Position numbers and translations under genes: made by a program. Shown here in pieces: positions 1 through 11,487 of a stretch of 64,000 bases of DNA. The stretch is from NCBI GenBank assembly GCA_027575765.1, contig JANBPT010000091.1:1-64000 (forward strand). The letters run 5' to 3'. The notes beneath the pieces are model-generated. The model worked only from the letters and a program-made list of their open reading frames with translations. It was not told where the DNA came from and searched no databases. Each line of letters opens with the position of its first letter. Position 1 is the stretch's first letter. Origin of the DNA: Tieghemiomyces parasiticus. Its lineage: Eukaryota; Kickxellomycota; Dimargaritomycetes; Dimargaritales; Dimargaritaceae.

Positions 1-790
1 AGGGGCACGGCATTGTGGCGGAGGGGTACAGGAGGTGGCCCACCCCGAAGGACCGACCTCCCTAGTACCACTCCCCTCCCCCCAACCCCTGCACTTCACC
101 AGCTACCAGGCCAGGTTTAACAATGACGTTCCTCAGAAGATACAGAAATGGTCCGGGGGGAGGACCCCAACCCATCATTCCTCTCTTCAGTATTCATTTG
201 TTTTTAATTTTCCGCTTTACCTTGCCCCCGCAGCGTCCCGTGCCCCCTCTTTTTTACCACCTGTTATCTCGTCTTTTAACCTGCAGCTGTCTGGCCTTGT
301 CGGCCCTCCCTAGGTGAGCCCGTCTTCAATAACACTCAACCTAACACGGCATTAACCTGACACGCGACGGCCACGGACGCTGAGAAAATCGGAGATTTCT
401 TAGATCCAATCCAGCGGGCTCTGGGCTATTTAGACGTAGAAGTTAACCTAAGCCGCCCAATCATCCAGATTGACCGCCGCTACTTCAAGCCGAAATTTTA
501 CTAGGATAAAACTACATGGATACCATAACCAACCCTGCTGATTATGTGGCGTACGGCTAAGCCTCCGGGCTAATGCTTGCACTCTCTCTAGTCGGGAATT
601 ACCCTTGCCGTATTAATTGCTTTTTTCTTTGTTATTACATTTAATACTGACCCAAAGTTTTCTGTTCTTGCCAGCGGATGCCCCCGGCACCACCTTATCT
701 AACCTTGCACTGGTCAGACTTGTTAAGGTACTCCAACATATATAGATGCAATAAAAATTAAGAGAATATTTTCAAGTCAAATGGTGTTTA
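1..790. other. non-coding or unassigned left edge
   Basis: No recognisable gene. One frame is open from the window edge to a TAG at about 61-63 and could be the last 20 codons of a gene lying to the left, but it is too short to identify. The rest is AT-richer sequence with stops in all frames. Confidence 0.4.
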
Positions 791-1874
791 CTAAATATAG
801 TTTCCACCACTCTGTACCACTTGGCGAGCCTTTTCTATCGAGCTATTAAAGCAGGCTCTATAGTCATTTGGCTGGAGCCTGACTAGCTCCAATTGCCAGG
901 CGCCCACGGCCGCCTCCACTGTGTTGAACTTCTTGCCCCTTAACCGCTGTTTGATATTCCTGAACAGCCAGAAGTCGCAGGGGGCAAGGTCAGGGCTGTA
1001 GGGAGGGGCTGGCAGAAGTTTGATTCTGGTGTCGGAAATGTAGGCCTGTGTAGCTGCAGCACAATGCGGTGGTGCATTATCATGGTGAAGCCGCAGGGAG
1101 TGACAGTTCAGACTTCCACGTGCCTCCACCCAGGCCTGGACCATGGGCTTCAGCCCGTACTCTACATAGAGTTTGGCGGAGACCTTGACACCTGGGGGCA
1201 TGACGCTCAGGTGGAATAGGCCACGCCTGGTGAAATAAATGGTCAACATCACCTTGGGTGTGGTACGACCTTGATGGGTCTCAGTTGAGATTGGGCCACC
1301 TTTAGGACACCACCTGCGGCAACTAGAGCCAGCAGGGGGGATCACAAAGGTACACCCAAATCTCACTGCCTGTGACAATGGAGTCCAGCAGGTAGTCACT
1401 GGCCCCGTCAAATTTCTCCAGGAACTCAGTGGCAAAACGTACCCGCTTGTGGCGCTGGTCGTTGGTGAGGTTGTGGAGGATTCAGCAATTGAAATAGCTG
1501 TGCAACCCCAAGTCCCTGCGTAGGACATTGCACATAGTACTAGGGGAAGTATGGCAGGCCCAGGCCAGCTGCTCAGCAGTTAGTCAAGGGTCTTCCCCCA
1601 GCCATCTCAGGGACATGTCCCCATAAAATCCACCGATGTCATCTGATGGGCAACCAGAGCGAGGGTCATCTGCAAAAGAGTAGTGACCTGTGCAAAAGCA
1701 AGCCAGCCACCTGTAGATGGTAGAGAGGCTAGGGGCAGCTGAGCCCAGCTTGGAAGTCAAAACAATAAAAGTATCTGCCTTGCGGCCCTCCGGATAGTAG
1801 TTATAAATAAGGTCCCATACATCACGCCTGGTTAATTTGGGAAGAGTGAAGGAGGGGGTTTGAAAAGTAGACAT
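791..1874 (-). pseudogene. mariner-type (IS630/Tc1/mariner) transposase, frameshifted
   Basis: This is a decayed cut-and-paste transposase. The N-terminal part (1584-1874) encodes a mariner-like helix-turn-helix region with a YYxEGRKADT-like motif and an SxxTIYRWL motif. The C-terminal part (791-about 1290) encodes the end of the catalytic domain, with LHHDNAPPH carrying the second catalytic Asp, and YSPDLAPCDF carrying the third at DD34D spacing. Between them the homologous reading continues in another frame (RHKRVRFA, then IVTGSEIWVY). There the first catalytic Asp of the TGDE motif is replaced by Ser. At least two frame changes plus an in-frame stop therefore separate the two open parts. 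No terminal inverted repeats could be found by eye. The element is judged inactive. Confidence 0.85.
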
Positions 1875-3548
1875 GATAGATGGTTAAAAAAGCAAGCTGT
1901 GAAGTCAGAACTGGTTCAATCCTGGAGTGGTTTATACCAATCGACTTAGCATCGTTGCCTCTCCTAGATACTATCTGAACCACTGCGATGTGAGATCTCT
2001 AGCCCAAAGTTGTCAAATGATTATGCTTCACCTGTAAAAGGATGAATTATGTATAGCTCTGTCGGGTATAATACTAACGGGTTGTGCTAAAGGTCAGCCT
2101 TACCGATCTATTGTGGGGTGATGTATGCCTGCGGACCGATCGCTGCATTTGCCCTAACCACAGCGCTTTCTTGGCAAGTCCTTCCTTTGTCACAGTGACT
2201 TGCCAGTATGGTCAGGTCTGGGGAAGGCCGGTCTAACTCTTTAATTTTCGCTCACACATCTAGTCTGGCATGCTGACCCTTGCCGTTGGATCGACTTTCA
2301 CACGACGTCTACTTCACACCAGTAAATAAGGAGAAGAGAAGTGATAGCGAGTCTATCGACTGAAGCGGCAGTGGCTGGCTAGTCACGTAGAACCGGAAGA
2401 CAGGAATAATGCAAATCTGAAAATGTGCAGGCGCCACCCTTCCCTGTCTTCGATCAGGCCGAGTCAGAATCTTGATATGAGTTTACCGGAGATTCGATTT
2501 CTCCCTGGGGGGGGGGTGGGGTACTGGCGTTGTCCTGGCAACTGCCGACGTCACCTAGTCTGCAATTATTCCGGGTATTACATTGATCGCTGTCCAAAAT
2601 GGATAGTAAAGGATTCCGCGGTCTGCAAGCGAGGAGATAATAGTCCGTGAGGTAAATTGGCCAATGGAGGAAGGGGAATTGAGGAATCGGAAGGACTGAA
2701 GCAAAAAAGGCATTACAAGCGTGCCTCTTCTCCCTTAATTATCTTCGTGCTTGTTCCTCGCCTTTTTTCTTTGCTGGAGGCCGTCTAAGCATACCTATGT
2801 CTGCCAACTTACGCACCAGCCGCGGCTGTTTCCTGCACCCCTTCCCCCATTTGCCCTACTGTGACGACATGTCGCTCGAACTTTTTCTTCGCAATGATCA
2901 TGATTTTAGCGCGGGGCAGCTGTGTAATCGGGAAACCTGGCCGGGGCACTCCCGCCCTGTCGTATTTCTGGCTCGCACCCGCCGCGTTTGACCGCTGGTT
3001 CACTATGCGTCTTATAAAAACTCTCCTAGCCGCCCTCCCTAATGCAGTGTCTCGCCATTTTACCCACCCCATCACTCGTTGCTCCTAAATTTACAGTTGG
3101 GCCCTCATAGCCAGCCATTCTTGCCGCCTTCAGTCTGTCCTGGGGTGTTCCTTATTGATGCCCCAGCTCCCTCCCCCACCTAGCCACTTACCCACTCCCA
3201 GCCCTAACACAAGGTAAGACTCTCGATTGGACCCGCTCAGTGGGACGTCGGAGTTGGCTCTCCCCTCGCCTTAATACTCGCCATTCACCTTAGCCCGTAG
3301 GTTTCGGAGCAACCAGCGGGGGGGGGGGCTCCGGTCTCATTCGTCCCATGAGGCTTGCGCTCAGGCTTTCGTTCTTCCGCTGCGCTGCCTTCTTTCTCCA
3401 GCCGCTTGTGCAATGCATCGACTCCGCCGACCTAGAAACGCGCACACCACTCACCGACACCCTATGTAACCTAAACACCGGACGGTAACATTTGGTTTGC
3501 CTCATTCTCAACTTGTCCCACCTACTTAGCCCTATTTAGACCGGCGAA
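1875..3548. other. intergenic, 5' side of the DUF4112 gene
   Basis: No gene recognised. Pyrimidine-rich sequence increases from about 3100 towards the DUF4112 start. A TATAAAAA motif lies near 3013-3020, and a GTAAGA donor-like site near 3212 is followed by a TTAG acceptor-like site near 3293. Together these could mark a spliced 5' untranslated leader, but that is speculative. Runs of G occur near 2506 and 3319. Confidence 0.35.
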
Positions 3549-4331
3549 ATGGCCCGCGGTTACTCGAAGACCACCGGGCGGTCCGTATCGCCCATTCCAG
3601 CGCATAGCCTTGACTCTTCCGCCCCATTCAAGCACCCTGTTTCGCATACACCGTTTGAACGTGCCGACGTGGTAGCCCCTAGTATTGAGATTAATCCGCT
3701 CGCACCTTCCGGGCAGGTCACGGTTGTCGACCTCTACAACCAAATCAATGAGCACGCCGGTTTCAACCCGGAGGTATTCCGTGCCAAGCGGGTCAAAATA
3801 GAGAAAATGGCGAGGCTCATGGATGCCATCCCCGGCCTACCAATCAAGATAGGCTTGGACAGCCTCATCGGTCTTCTCCCAGTAGGCGGTGATGCCGTTA
3901 GTACCGTGATTGCCATGTATATTGTCAACCTAGCGCGGCAGGCGGGGGTGCCCAAGGTATACCGCAAAAAGATGATCCGCAATGTGGTCGTAAACGGTCT
4001 TGGCGGTATCACCCCCCTGGTAGGCGATATCTTCGCTATTATCTACCGCTCCAATATCAAGAATTTAAAACTTCTTGACAAGTGGGCCAAAAAGGCCCAG
4101 GCCGATCGGGCCAGTCAGTGGCAGCTCCTCGCTGCCCAGAACCCACACCTCCATCTGGAGTCCCGGCCCGCGCCTGAGTCGCTTGAGGATGCCCAGTACC
4201 TTGACCAGTGTATCGCGGCAGGAATTCCTTTCGAATCCACTGGTCCGTCGGTCGCCAAGGCCCGGGGCAGGTGGAAATTTTGGGCCAAAAAGTCCCAGAC
4301 CAGATCCACCGAGTCGGTCCGGGTGCAATGA
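3549..4331 (+). CDS. DUF4112 domain protein
   Basis: A single-exon protein of 260 residues. Residues about 78-190 match the DUF4112 family: a lead helix (KIEKMARLMDAIPG), then GLDSLIGLLPVGGDA, a hydrophobic stretch with VSTVIAMYIVNLARQAG, and NGLGGITPLVGDIFAIIYRSN followed by basic and charged sequence. The family is widespread in fungi and bacteria, and has short hydrophobic segments suggesting membrane association; its biochemical role is unknown. The N-terminal 75 residues are polar and probably disordered. The C-terminal tail is basic. The start is the first ATG of the frame in good context (cgaaATGg). The nearest genes are the mariner pseudogene upstream and a receptor-like gene on the opposite strand downstream (convergent, about 450 nt apart). 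Confidence 0.85.
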   Translation: MARGYSKTTGRSVSPIPAHSLDSSAPFKHPVSHTPFERADVVAPSIEINPLAPSGQVTVVDLYNQINEHAGFNPEVFRAKRVKIEKMARLMDAIPGLPIKIGLDSLIGLLPVGGDAVSTVIAMYIVNLARQAGVPKVYRKKMIRNVVVNGLGGITPLVGDIFAIIYRSNIKNLKLLDKWAKKAQADRASQWQLLAAQNPHLHLESRPAPESLEDAQYLDQCIAAGIPFESTGPSVAKARGRWKFWAKKSQTRSTESVRVQ

Positions 4332-4785
4332 GCGATATCGAGCCAGGTTCGATGGTCGTATTTTCGTTCTACTGGACCATTACCTCTTTAGCATTCGACT
4401 CCACAGTGTAGCTTTATGAAGTACTTTAGTCGGCTGGCCGCGCTTTACTGTGCTGATCATCTACCACGCTTTACTCAACACCTATGTTTGGTACGCGATT
4501 CTACTATCCAGAAAAGATGCAAGGGCCAACAGGACCAGACCTCCAAGTACCATCCAATTTTATCGCTATCCCGCGAACCTTGTATTTTCTGTGCTCAACC
4601 ATGACCCCTCGCAATTATATATAAATGTACATCGGTTTTATAATGGTTCCACCCTGTTTGGAAAAATGAAAGGGTTACCCCAGCTGCCGACATTGGTTAG
4701 GCGCTGGAAATGGTTAAGAGGATCTTACAATACTGCGTATGACATTAGGTGACATGGACTACATATAGCCAAATGTATATGGGGC
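4332..4785. other. convergent intergenic spacer
   Basis: Spacer between the 3' ends of the DUF4112 gene (+) and the first receptor-like gene (-). It is AT-rich towards 4600-4760. No gene is recognised; it presumably holds both polyadenylation regions. Confidence 0.5.
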
Positions 4786-6774
4786 TTAGGCACTTGATGT
4801 CTGGTTAGACGAAGGCTTCCCGGCAGCCGATGAGCTATGCGTTTGGGCAGGAAGGTGAACACCAGTACTGAAATGGGCCGGTGGATTGGGATAAGCTTCG
4901 TCCAATTTGCTACAACTCTTGGTGATGCTGGACCCCAGTGTGGTCGTGGACAAGCCGTCCCCTTCTTTGCCTCCACAGTGGGGGTTCCCATGCGTAGGGC
5001 AGCATCTTCTCGAAAAGTAGTTGTTTTCCAAAGGGAATACCTCAAAGTCACCAATCCTCGAGTTGGCGGCGGCTTCATCAGCTTGTGATTGGCGAACGTG
5101 GCGTAAGGCGTGATGGGAATCGGCCGCCCGTGCTGCGGAAGGATTGCGGCCGCAAGATAGAGCTCGCTTCCACCAAGTGCCGGCCGTATGTTTGCCCCGA
5201 TTGAAGATTCTGTGCCACAGAAAGACGCGGTCATTGGCAAAGTAAGCCGTCGGTTCGGAGATCTTGGGGATATAGTTCATAGGATACGTGCCGCCCGAGC
5301 TGCTGTGGGTACCGTTGTGGTCGTCACAGCCAGAAACCAACATAAGGTGGCGACGTCGCAGCGGGGAGGATTCGCGCACGCGAAGGACCCAAAACGTTGA
5401 AGTGAAGACAATCAAGGAGCCCGATTGGAACATAACAGAACGTACTATACAGGCCGACGTGTATTGCGTAACTGATGTAACGGAGAGAATACTGGCCACA
5501 GTGAAAAGTGCCATCCCTGTAAACCCGAACGCAGATAACGTGGCCAAGCGTAGCAGGGCAATGCGTGTATCCTCAGGGATATTCATACGGCGTACGTTGC
5601 GAACAACCATCACACCGTAGGGCACCAAGAAGAGGCCGAGAAGATACAGGATCGCACTCGCCACCATACTAACGGTCGAATACCCGATTAGAAGGGCGGT
5701 GGGGTTGATTGTAATGGACCAGTAGATGAGCACGGAATTGGCAAAGAAAACGACAACCATGTCGAGGTAGATAGTGTAGGCGATAACACGAGCAAGCGTG
5801 CGCTCCATGATGCGCTGCATGATGCGCAGCCACATGAGCAGTACCGTAAAAAGAGTGAAATAGCCCACCACCCAGGAAAGGTAACGGAATACGTTCTGCA
5901 CCCGGGAGAGTGGGGCGGTGGGAGCGAGAAGCATCGATACTACGAGATAAAAAAGGGCCGCCAAAAAGATAAAAAACCGGGGCTGGAAGCGGCACTTGCT
6001 TGCGATGAGGAGCCGGGCAAACTCGTAGATGGCGTAGGCAATGCACGGGGCAAAAGAAATGTAACTAAAAATTAAATATCCTCGGAAAGGGGCAGATTGA
6101 AGCATTCGATTCCACCAGCCCGGATCCTCCGTGACACGCACAACGATGGGCACGTAAGGCACCTCGGGGCCGGCGGCGATGGATACATTGACGGCACCTT
6201 GCGTAAGCTGGGAAAACATAACCCCGGTATCGAGTCCGATCTGGGCCACCTCCACGCCCGGCGGGAGGTGGTAGAAGTAGTCGTCAATCACCTCCGTGTC
6301 AAGTCCGCCGAACGTGGTGTTGGCGAGCAGGACGCACGCGAACAGGGCGACCTTGACGGCCGGGTACCCGCGGGCACTAATCGTGGGTAGGGCGGCGGGA
6401 ATCTGCTTCATGACCTGGGTGGAGGAGTAGCAGCCCTGCTGGATCGCCTGGACGCGGTCAAAGAAGATGACGGTACCGAGTTGCTTGGCCGGGGTGTCGT
6501 CACTGACCTGGGCCTGCCACGCCGAGGACCGCAGACGGGGAACACCTGTCACGTTGACCTGGCAGTCGGGACCGATCGGCATCTGGAGGAGCGGGCCGGT
6601 GTAGGTGTAGGGGTCGATCCGGGCGTCGTAAAAGTCGATGGATGGCTGCTTGGTGACCGGAAGCTCGGGAATCGGCGTGATAATCTCAACGGTGGCTTGG
6701 ACGGCAGGGCCGCCGCGCAGAGTTAAGGTGAGGCCCAATATCAACAGACTGAGGAAAGGGCGGCGTAGAAACAT
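4786..6774 (-). CDS. receptor-like 7-helix membrane protein with ectodomain, copy 1
   Basis: A single-exon protein of 662 residues. Residues 1 to about 26 form a signal peptide. Residues about 27-230 form an extracellular or lumenal domain with N-glycosylation sequons at N74, N152 and N196 and several Cys; the GTVIFFDR segment recalls protease-associated (PA)-type folds, but that is only a resemblance. Seven hydrophobic helices follow at about 233-256, 266-284, 297-318, 329-353, 361-391, 407-432 and 443-464, then a polar, presumably cytoplasmic tail of about 195 residues. The layout is GPCR-like, but I do not recognise the family. Residues about 24-217 are almost identical at DNA level to the paralogue at 11488-13746, while signal peptide, helices and tail differ. 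A TATAAG motif lies about 210 nt upstream. Confidence 0.75.
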   Translation of the reverse strand: MFLRRPFLSLLILGLTLTLRGGPAVQATVEIITPIPELPVTKQPSIDFYDARIDPYTYTGPLLQMPIGPDCQVNVTGVPRLRSSAWQAQVSDDTPAKQLGTVIFFDRVQAIQQGCYSSTQVMKQIPAALPTISARGYPAVKVALFACVLLANTTFGGLDTEVIDDYFYHLPPGVEVAQIGLDTGVMFSQLTQGAVNVSIAAGPEVPYVPIVVRVTEDPGWWNRMLQSAPFRGYLIFSYISFAPCIAYAIYEFARLLIASKCRFQPRFFIFLAALFYLVVSMLLAPTAPLSRVQNVFRYLSWVVGYFTLFTVLLMWLRIMQRIMERTLARVIAYTIYLDMVVVFFANSVLIYWSITINPTALLIGYSTVSMVASAILYLLGLFLVPYGVMVVRNVRRMNIPEDTRIALLRLATLSAFGFTGMALFTVASILSVTSVTQYTSACIVRSVMFQSGSLIVFTSTFWVLRVRESSPLRRRHLMLVSGCDDHNGTHSSSGGTYPMNYIPKISEPTAYFANDRVFLWHRIFNRGKHTAGTWWKRALSCGRNPSAARAADSHHALRHVRQSQADEAAANSRIGDFEVFPLENNYFSRRCCPTHGNPHCGGKEGDGLSTTTLGSSITKSCSKLDEAYPNPPAHFSTGVHLPAQTHSSSAAGKPSSNQTSSA
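6126..6704. repeat. near-identical direct repeat, arm 1 (ectodomain)
   Basis: This block matches 13095-13673 almost base for base. The only difference I found by eye is one base that gives Val197 here against Ala in the paralogue. Similarity drops sharply at both edges: at the signal-peptide junction on one side and just before the first membrane helix on the other. The arms are in the same orientation, offset by 6969 nt. Confidence 0.85.
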
Positions 6775-9659
6775 GATGGAATATATGACAGCGTGGCCGC
6801 AACTTATTATGATTAGAAAACCGGATTCTGATAGGATAGGTGCTGTGAGCAGACCATACGGCGATAGAAGAAGGGATTCTAAGCCTGAGAGCGGAATGAT
6901 ATAGGACTACGTAGGAATAGTAGGCCGAGAGTATTGTAATAGTGAGCATTAGCCATTTGGAACCCCTGCCGGTAGCCCTTACTTATAGACCCCAGGGCAG
7001 CCTCTCAATGTGGAAGGTCATACACGCTCTTGAGAAGCGCAGAGGAGCAATGAGTCAATCTAGAATACGATTCGAGCTGCAATTATAATACTGACACTTC
7101 ATTCAACCAGAGCCTAACCCTACTCGGAGGCCAGGAAGTGAAGCGATACTAGTCGTATCGGGAAGGCCACCTTCGACTTCCGGATAGCGTGCTTGACACT
7201 GGGCGATGGGCGTGAACTTTCCCCCGGTAGGAAGTACTCTAGGGTCAGTATGGACTGGGGGCTGCAAGGTAAATGGGGATTCTCCCTCCAGAGAGTACAA
7301 TCGAATATTACAAATGCAACATGAAATTCCGGCCGCTTTCCACCGTTCTTGGGCGATATGGAGCCTGATCCGCCCTTCTCCTCTCTTAGGGTTCTTTTAC
7401 CAGGACTTTACCGGCGCCCAGAATTATTTCCTGACATAGTCGAAGGGTGATGCAGGTCTGCTCACGCTAAGCTCGTGATGTGAAAAAGTACGGTTCGAGT
7501 GTCAATTACCCTCAAGGTGCAGGCACTATGTGGCAAACAATTAAGCCGGAGCTCGGTTTGGTGAGCTCAGACCATCCCAAGTCCAAAGGAGTAATTTTTC
7601 ACCACCCTAGTTCAGACACTCATTCATCATGTTTCAAGTGCCCCTAGCCCGACATAGCTAGAAGTTGAAGCAATGAAGCCACGCAAGACGTTTTCCCACG
7701 CTACTAGGCAGTCCTCATATAGTTCTCCGTGCCTGGATTGTAACCAAGCATTATTTCCTCAAATATGGGTTGGACGATAACTCAAAGAGGTCTGCGAGGT
7801 GCTTCCATCATCGGTAACCCCTGAAAGAGGCCCTTCAAGATTCCACTTTCCAGGCTTCTTAATGGTTATTTAGTTGAGGTGATTCCGGCAGATGCTCCGA
7901 GCTCTAAGTAGCCCCGTCAGAGCAAGAAGCGTCTCAGAACGAGCAAGAGGATCTAAAAAATAACTAAAATAAGGTTGTGCGTAAAGGTCAATCTAGTAAA
8001 CTAGACATGCAGATATGAGCGGTGAGTAGGCAGAAGGGGTGACATACGAGCAATCACAATGGGCGGAACCACAGGGTTGCCATTTTAGGCTCGCCCGGTC
8101 GGCAGTCAGAAATACATTATCCGCTATAAGGATCATAGTCGAGGTTTCCATCACCCATATGAAGCCAGAAACTCAGCGACCAGAAATACTGAAATCCAGT
8201 GCCGCCGACATTAACAGGTGAGTGGGCTGGATCAGATCGTCCATGAAACCTTGCAGCAGCGAAGTGGAGGACTGGATGACGTCAATCCTTCTTGGTACCG
8301 CTCGCTTCCGAAATCAGCTTGGGTGTACCCGCGGCGACGTAGATGACCGGGCTAATGTAACCCCCCCCCCCCGATTTTATCACCCAGTTAACGGCCGCCA
8401 GCAGTCAGGGCGAGGGTGGAAGTGCCCCCCCCCCTTGACAGCAGCCGCCGGGGTGGAGGCCGATGCTTCTTTTCGAATAGCCCCCACCGAGGACGTATAA
8501 CACGCTGAGCTATGAGCACCAGGGGTTAGGCCTGTAGATGGTTAGATCAGCCGGTCAGACCGCATTGTGAAAAACACCCAATATTATGATAGTGTTTATT
8601 ATTATCCGCCTTGCGAATCGGCAAAACAGAAATGCATCGCACCTTGTACAGCCATTACCGTGACGAGCATATGCCGCAACCGGTGGAGGCGCTGGGTTTC
8701 GGTGTTTCAAACGAGAGTTTCCAACTTAATGCTGGATTGTGGACGTGGTCTATGGGTTCCTAGACTTTGAGTCTATTATTCTGGCAACGGTTAGTGGCAT
8801 GATTAGCGATGTTGCCAATGTCTGCGTTAGAGGCACCCCAGTCATCACTGCCCGGGGCGGGTATAAGGTGATGGCAATGGAGCGACCAGTGTCGTAGGTA
8901 AAAACTACCCCAGAGGAAACTAAGACTAACAGCCAGTGAACTAGAGACAAATAAACGAAAAGACTTACAAACGATATGAAGGTTGAGGACAAAACTGGTT
9001 GTTGATGATTAAGCTACCGTTTATTGAGTAGCGAACCCCGGAGGGTCTTTTATACTGGAAGGATGTACTTCATCCTTCGTAGCAGCTACGGTTTGGGTTA
9101 GGAGGGAACCCAAAGGACGACAGTGCGTGGTGGGGCTGGCGCCCAGGCGAAATATGGAGGTAGCCACCAAGCTGTCACATCAGTGAAGGAGAAGACTGGT
9201 GGAGAAGAGACCCTAAAGGATAGAGGCAGGAGCGCCTGTCAAGAAGAAAGCGACGGCCAACTAATCACGAAGTTTGGCGTCGCTGTAGATGGATAACATG
9301 CATATGGAAAAAAAAGAATACGGGTAGGGAGGTAGAAGTGCCGCAACTGATCGGATCAGTAGTATAGGGCGCGACAGCTGGATAACATGATTTACTTATA
9401 CGCTGGACTGACATTAGTCGCACACATGCCTTTGGTCATGAGGTGCGCGCAACCGGTCGCCATAACCATCAGACGAGAAGAGACAAGTGCCCCTGATGCC
9501 AGGCTCAGTCTCATGTACCAATACTAAACGACAGCCTTATACCCCCAATTATCTCTTACCGTGGGTGGCGTGGTGGGCTGTGCACACGCGTGGCGAGTTT
9601 TTATTTATATTGAGTCGATCCCCTCGGTTGCCTATTTGCCTCGTGGCGAAACACCGCTG
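6775..9659. other. intergenic, 2.9 kb
   Basis: The first 250 nt are the promoter side of receptor-like copy 1, with a TATAAG motif near 6983-6988 on the minus strand. No gene is recognised in the remainder. It contains homopolymer C runs near 8360 and 8425. Open frames here are short, lack domain signatures and resemble chance reading. Confidence 0.4.
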
Positions 9660-10484
9660 CTACCGTCGAGAGTTTGTTGCATAGTGGTCCTCCATGTCCA
9701 ACCCGGCAATGAACGAACGCAGTTCATCCAGGGTGGTATCCATGCAGGGGTCGGTGACCAGGTTCGTCTGCAGATGGTACTTGAGGATGCGGATGGAGTA
9801 CCAGTCATTTTCAAACTCCGCAGTGGCACAGGGGCGGGTGTAACCTAGGGTTCCATTTCGGTACCCCATGCGGCGCTGGCCCCGGCGCTTACAGGCTCCG
9901 AAATCTACGATACATGGCTCTCCGTTTTCCGTGACGCGGACACTGTGGGACGACATGTTATCGTGAATCACCCCACGCTCGTGCATCCGGCGTAGACCAG
10001 TGGAAAGCTTGCTGATGAACACGTCAACATCACCAATGCGCCCCTGAGCCACGGCGTCGGAAAGGCGGTAGGGCACGCTCTCGAAACAGATCCCGGTAAT
10101 GTATTCATTCTCAATACGGCAGCCACGGTACTTGACAACAAACGGCAGGGAACCGTCGGTGAAGAGGTGCTGCAGGATATCCACCTGTGACTCCATATGG
10201 CGGGCAATGCTGTCTGGTAGCATACGGGGAATGGACGGATCGGGTTCCACTATGTATCCGGAGGCGGAGTCCAAACAGGGCGTCACGGAGATCTGCATTC
10301 GGTTAACGTGTGGACACATCATGTCGCGGGTGAGTTTGAGGGTACATAGCTTCTCAGGATTGGTAACGTTCTGGCTGCTGACCGCCTGGTGGAAGTTGCC
10401 GTCCTTGTCTCGTAGTACGTAGATTGTGAACTGCGGCTTGAAACGCCAATCAAAAAGGCGCCGCTTGCACACGTAGGTCATCAT
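9660..10484 (-). CDS. divergent protein kinase-fold protein, probable pseudokinase
   Basis: A single-exon protein of 274 residues. The C-terminal half has a recognisable kinase layout: LRRMHERGVIH, a catalytic-loop position reading HDNMSSHSV, a metal-binding IVDFGA, a short activation segment with GTLGYTRP, and an FENDWYSIR helix-F-like motif. In the HRD loop the expected R-D is D-N, and the Lys and Asn of the usual KPxN are both Ser, so phosphotransfer is doubtful although DFG is kept. No convincing glycine-rich loop is seen. This resembles the small, rapidly evolving kinase-like proteins expanded in fungi, but I cannot assign a named family. A TATATATA motif lies 172 nt upstream of the ATG. 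The gene sits alone between the two receptor-like paralogues. Confidence 0.65.
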   Translation of the reverse strand: MMTYVCKRRLFDWRFKPQFTIYVLRDKDGNFHQAVSSQNVTNPEKLCTLKLTRDMMCPHVNRMQISVTPCLDSASGYIVEPDPSIPRMLPDSIARHMESQVDILQHLFTDGSLPFVVKYRGCRIENEYITGICFESVPYRLSDAVAQGRIGDVDVFISKLSTGLRRMHERGVIHDNMSSHSVRVTENGEPCIVDFGACKRRGQRRMGYRNGTLGYTRPCATAEFENDWYSIRILKYHLQTNLVTDPCMDTTLDELRSFIAGLDMEDHYATNSRR

Positions 10485-11487
10485 GGTTAGTACGCGCGGA
10501 GGGATAGTTATTAGAGGGCGGTGGGTAAAGAAAATTAAGACAGTGAACTAGACAAGAGACCCTTATTGATTAAGTAATGTAGCCGGCATAGGAAACTTTT
10601 GACTGGCGACGGACGGCGCAATAATAGATAACGAGGCGAAGCAGAGGTGGTCAGCTATATATAGATAATCAAGGTATCTGTTTAGTTAACCTACAGGCGA
10701 GGGATTTCATAAAGGTTGCCATACAAAAAAGCATTGCGGGGGTGGCTGCTTATTGTTCACTTCGCCACCAAGTTGGCGAGTTACCCAAATGCCATCCACG
10801 TGCACGATCCAACCGCCCACCTGACTACGGGTTTGTGTATCAACAGCCATATACACACACAACTGTGACTAACAGAAGCACGCCGGGGCCTATAGGGAAA
10901 GCATCGGCCATTTTAAACCCCAACACGTTGGGATATTTAAAGTTACGTCATGAGCGAATCGGTGGTCACAGGGGGAGGACGTGTCAACAATCCCCCGGTG
11001 TCACGGCAGAAACGATGGGCAAAAGGCCAAGGAAGTTCGCCTCCCTCGTCCCTACTACAGAAATCAGGCGCCTATGGAGTGATTTCATAACTTACTCATA
11101 TAGATAACATGTGGGTTTCTATTGATGAGCCCAGTGATGTGGAAACATCGATACCCGCCCTACCATGGGCTGGAATAGACCACGACGGGTTGTACACCCG
11201 TCATTGAGCCGCTGGGTCCATTGCACACCTCAGCTGCATGTGGCACCAAACAGGGGGTATGAAAATGGCCTAGCGAAGTGAATTCAGTACCTCACGAATT
11301 CCATCTTTCGTTTAATTTCAATGGGAAACACTGTCCACAACTTAGCGAATGGGATACGAAGAGAGATGAAAACTCCTACGCTGGAAGAGGTAGAGCGTAG
11401 CAAGTAAATATATTATGAAATCGTAAGTTATCTTAAACATAAATAGGAAAGCAAATTAATAATGACTAGTATACGTCGTGCGATGGC
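10485..11487. other. intergenic, upstream of the kinase-like gene
   Basis: Holds the presumed promoter of the kinase-like gene (TATATATA at 10656-10663, minus strand) and the 3' flank of receptor-like copy 2. No gene is recognised. Confidence 0.45.
10656..10663 (-). promoter_or_regulatory. TATA-like element, kinase-like gene
   Basis: TATATATA lies 172 nt upstream of the ATG at 10484. It is a candidate core promoter; motif alone. Confidence 0.35.
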
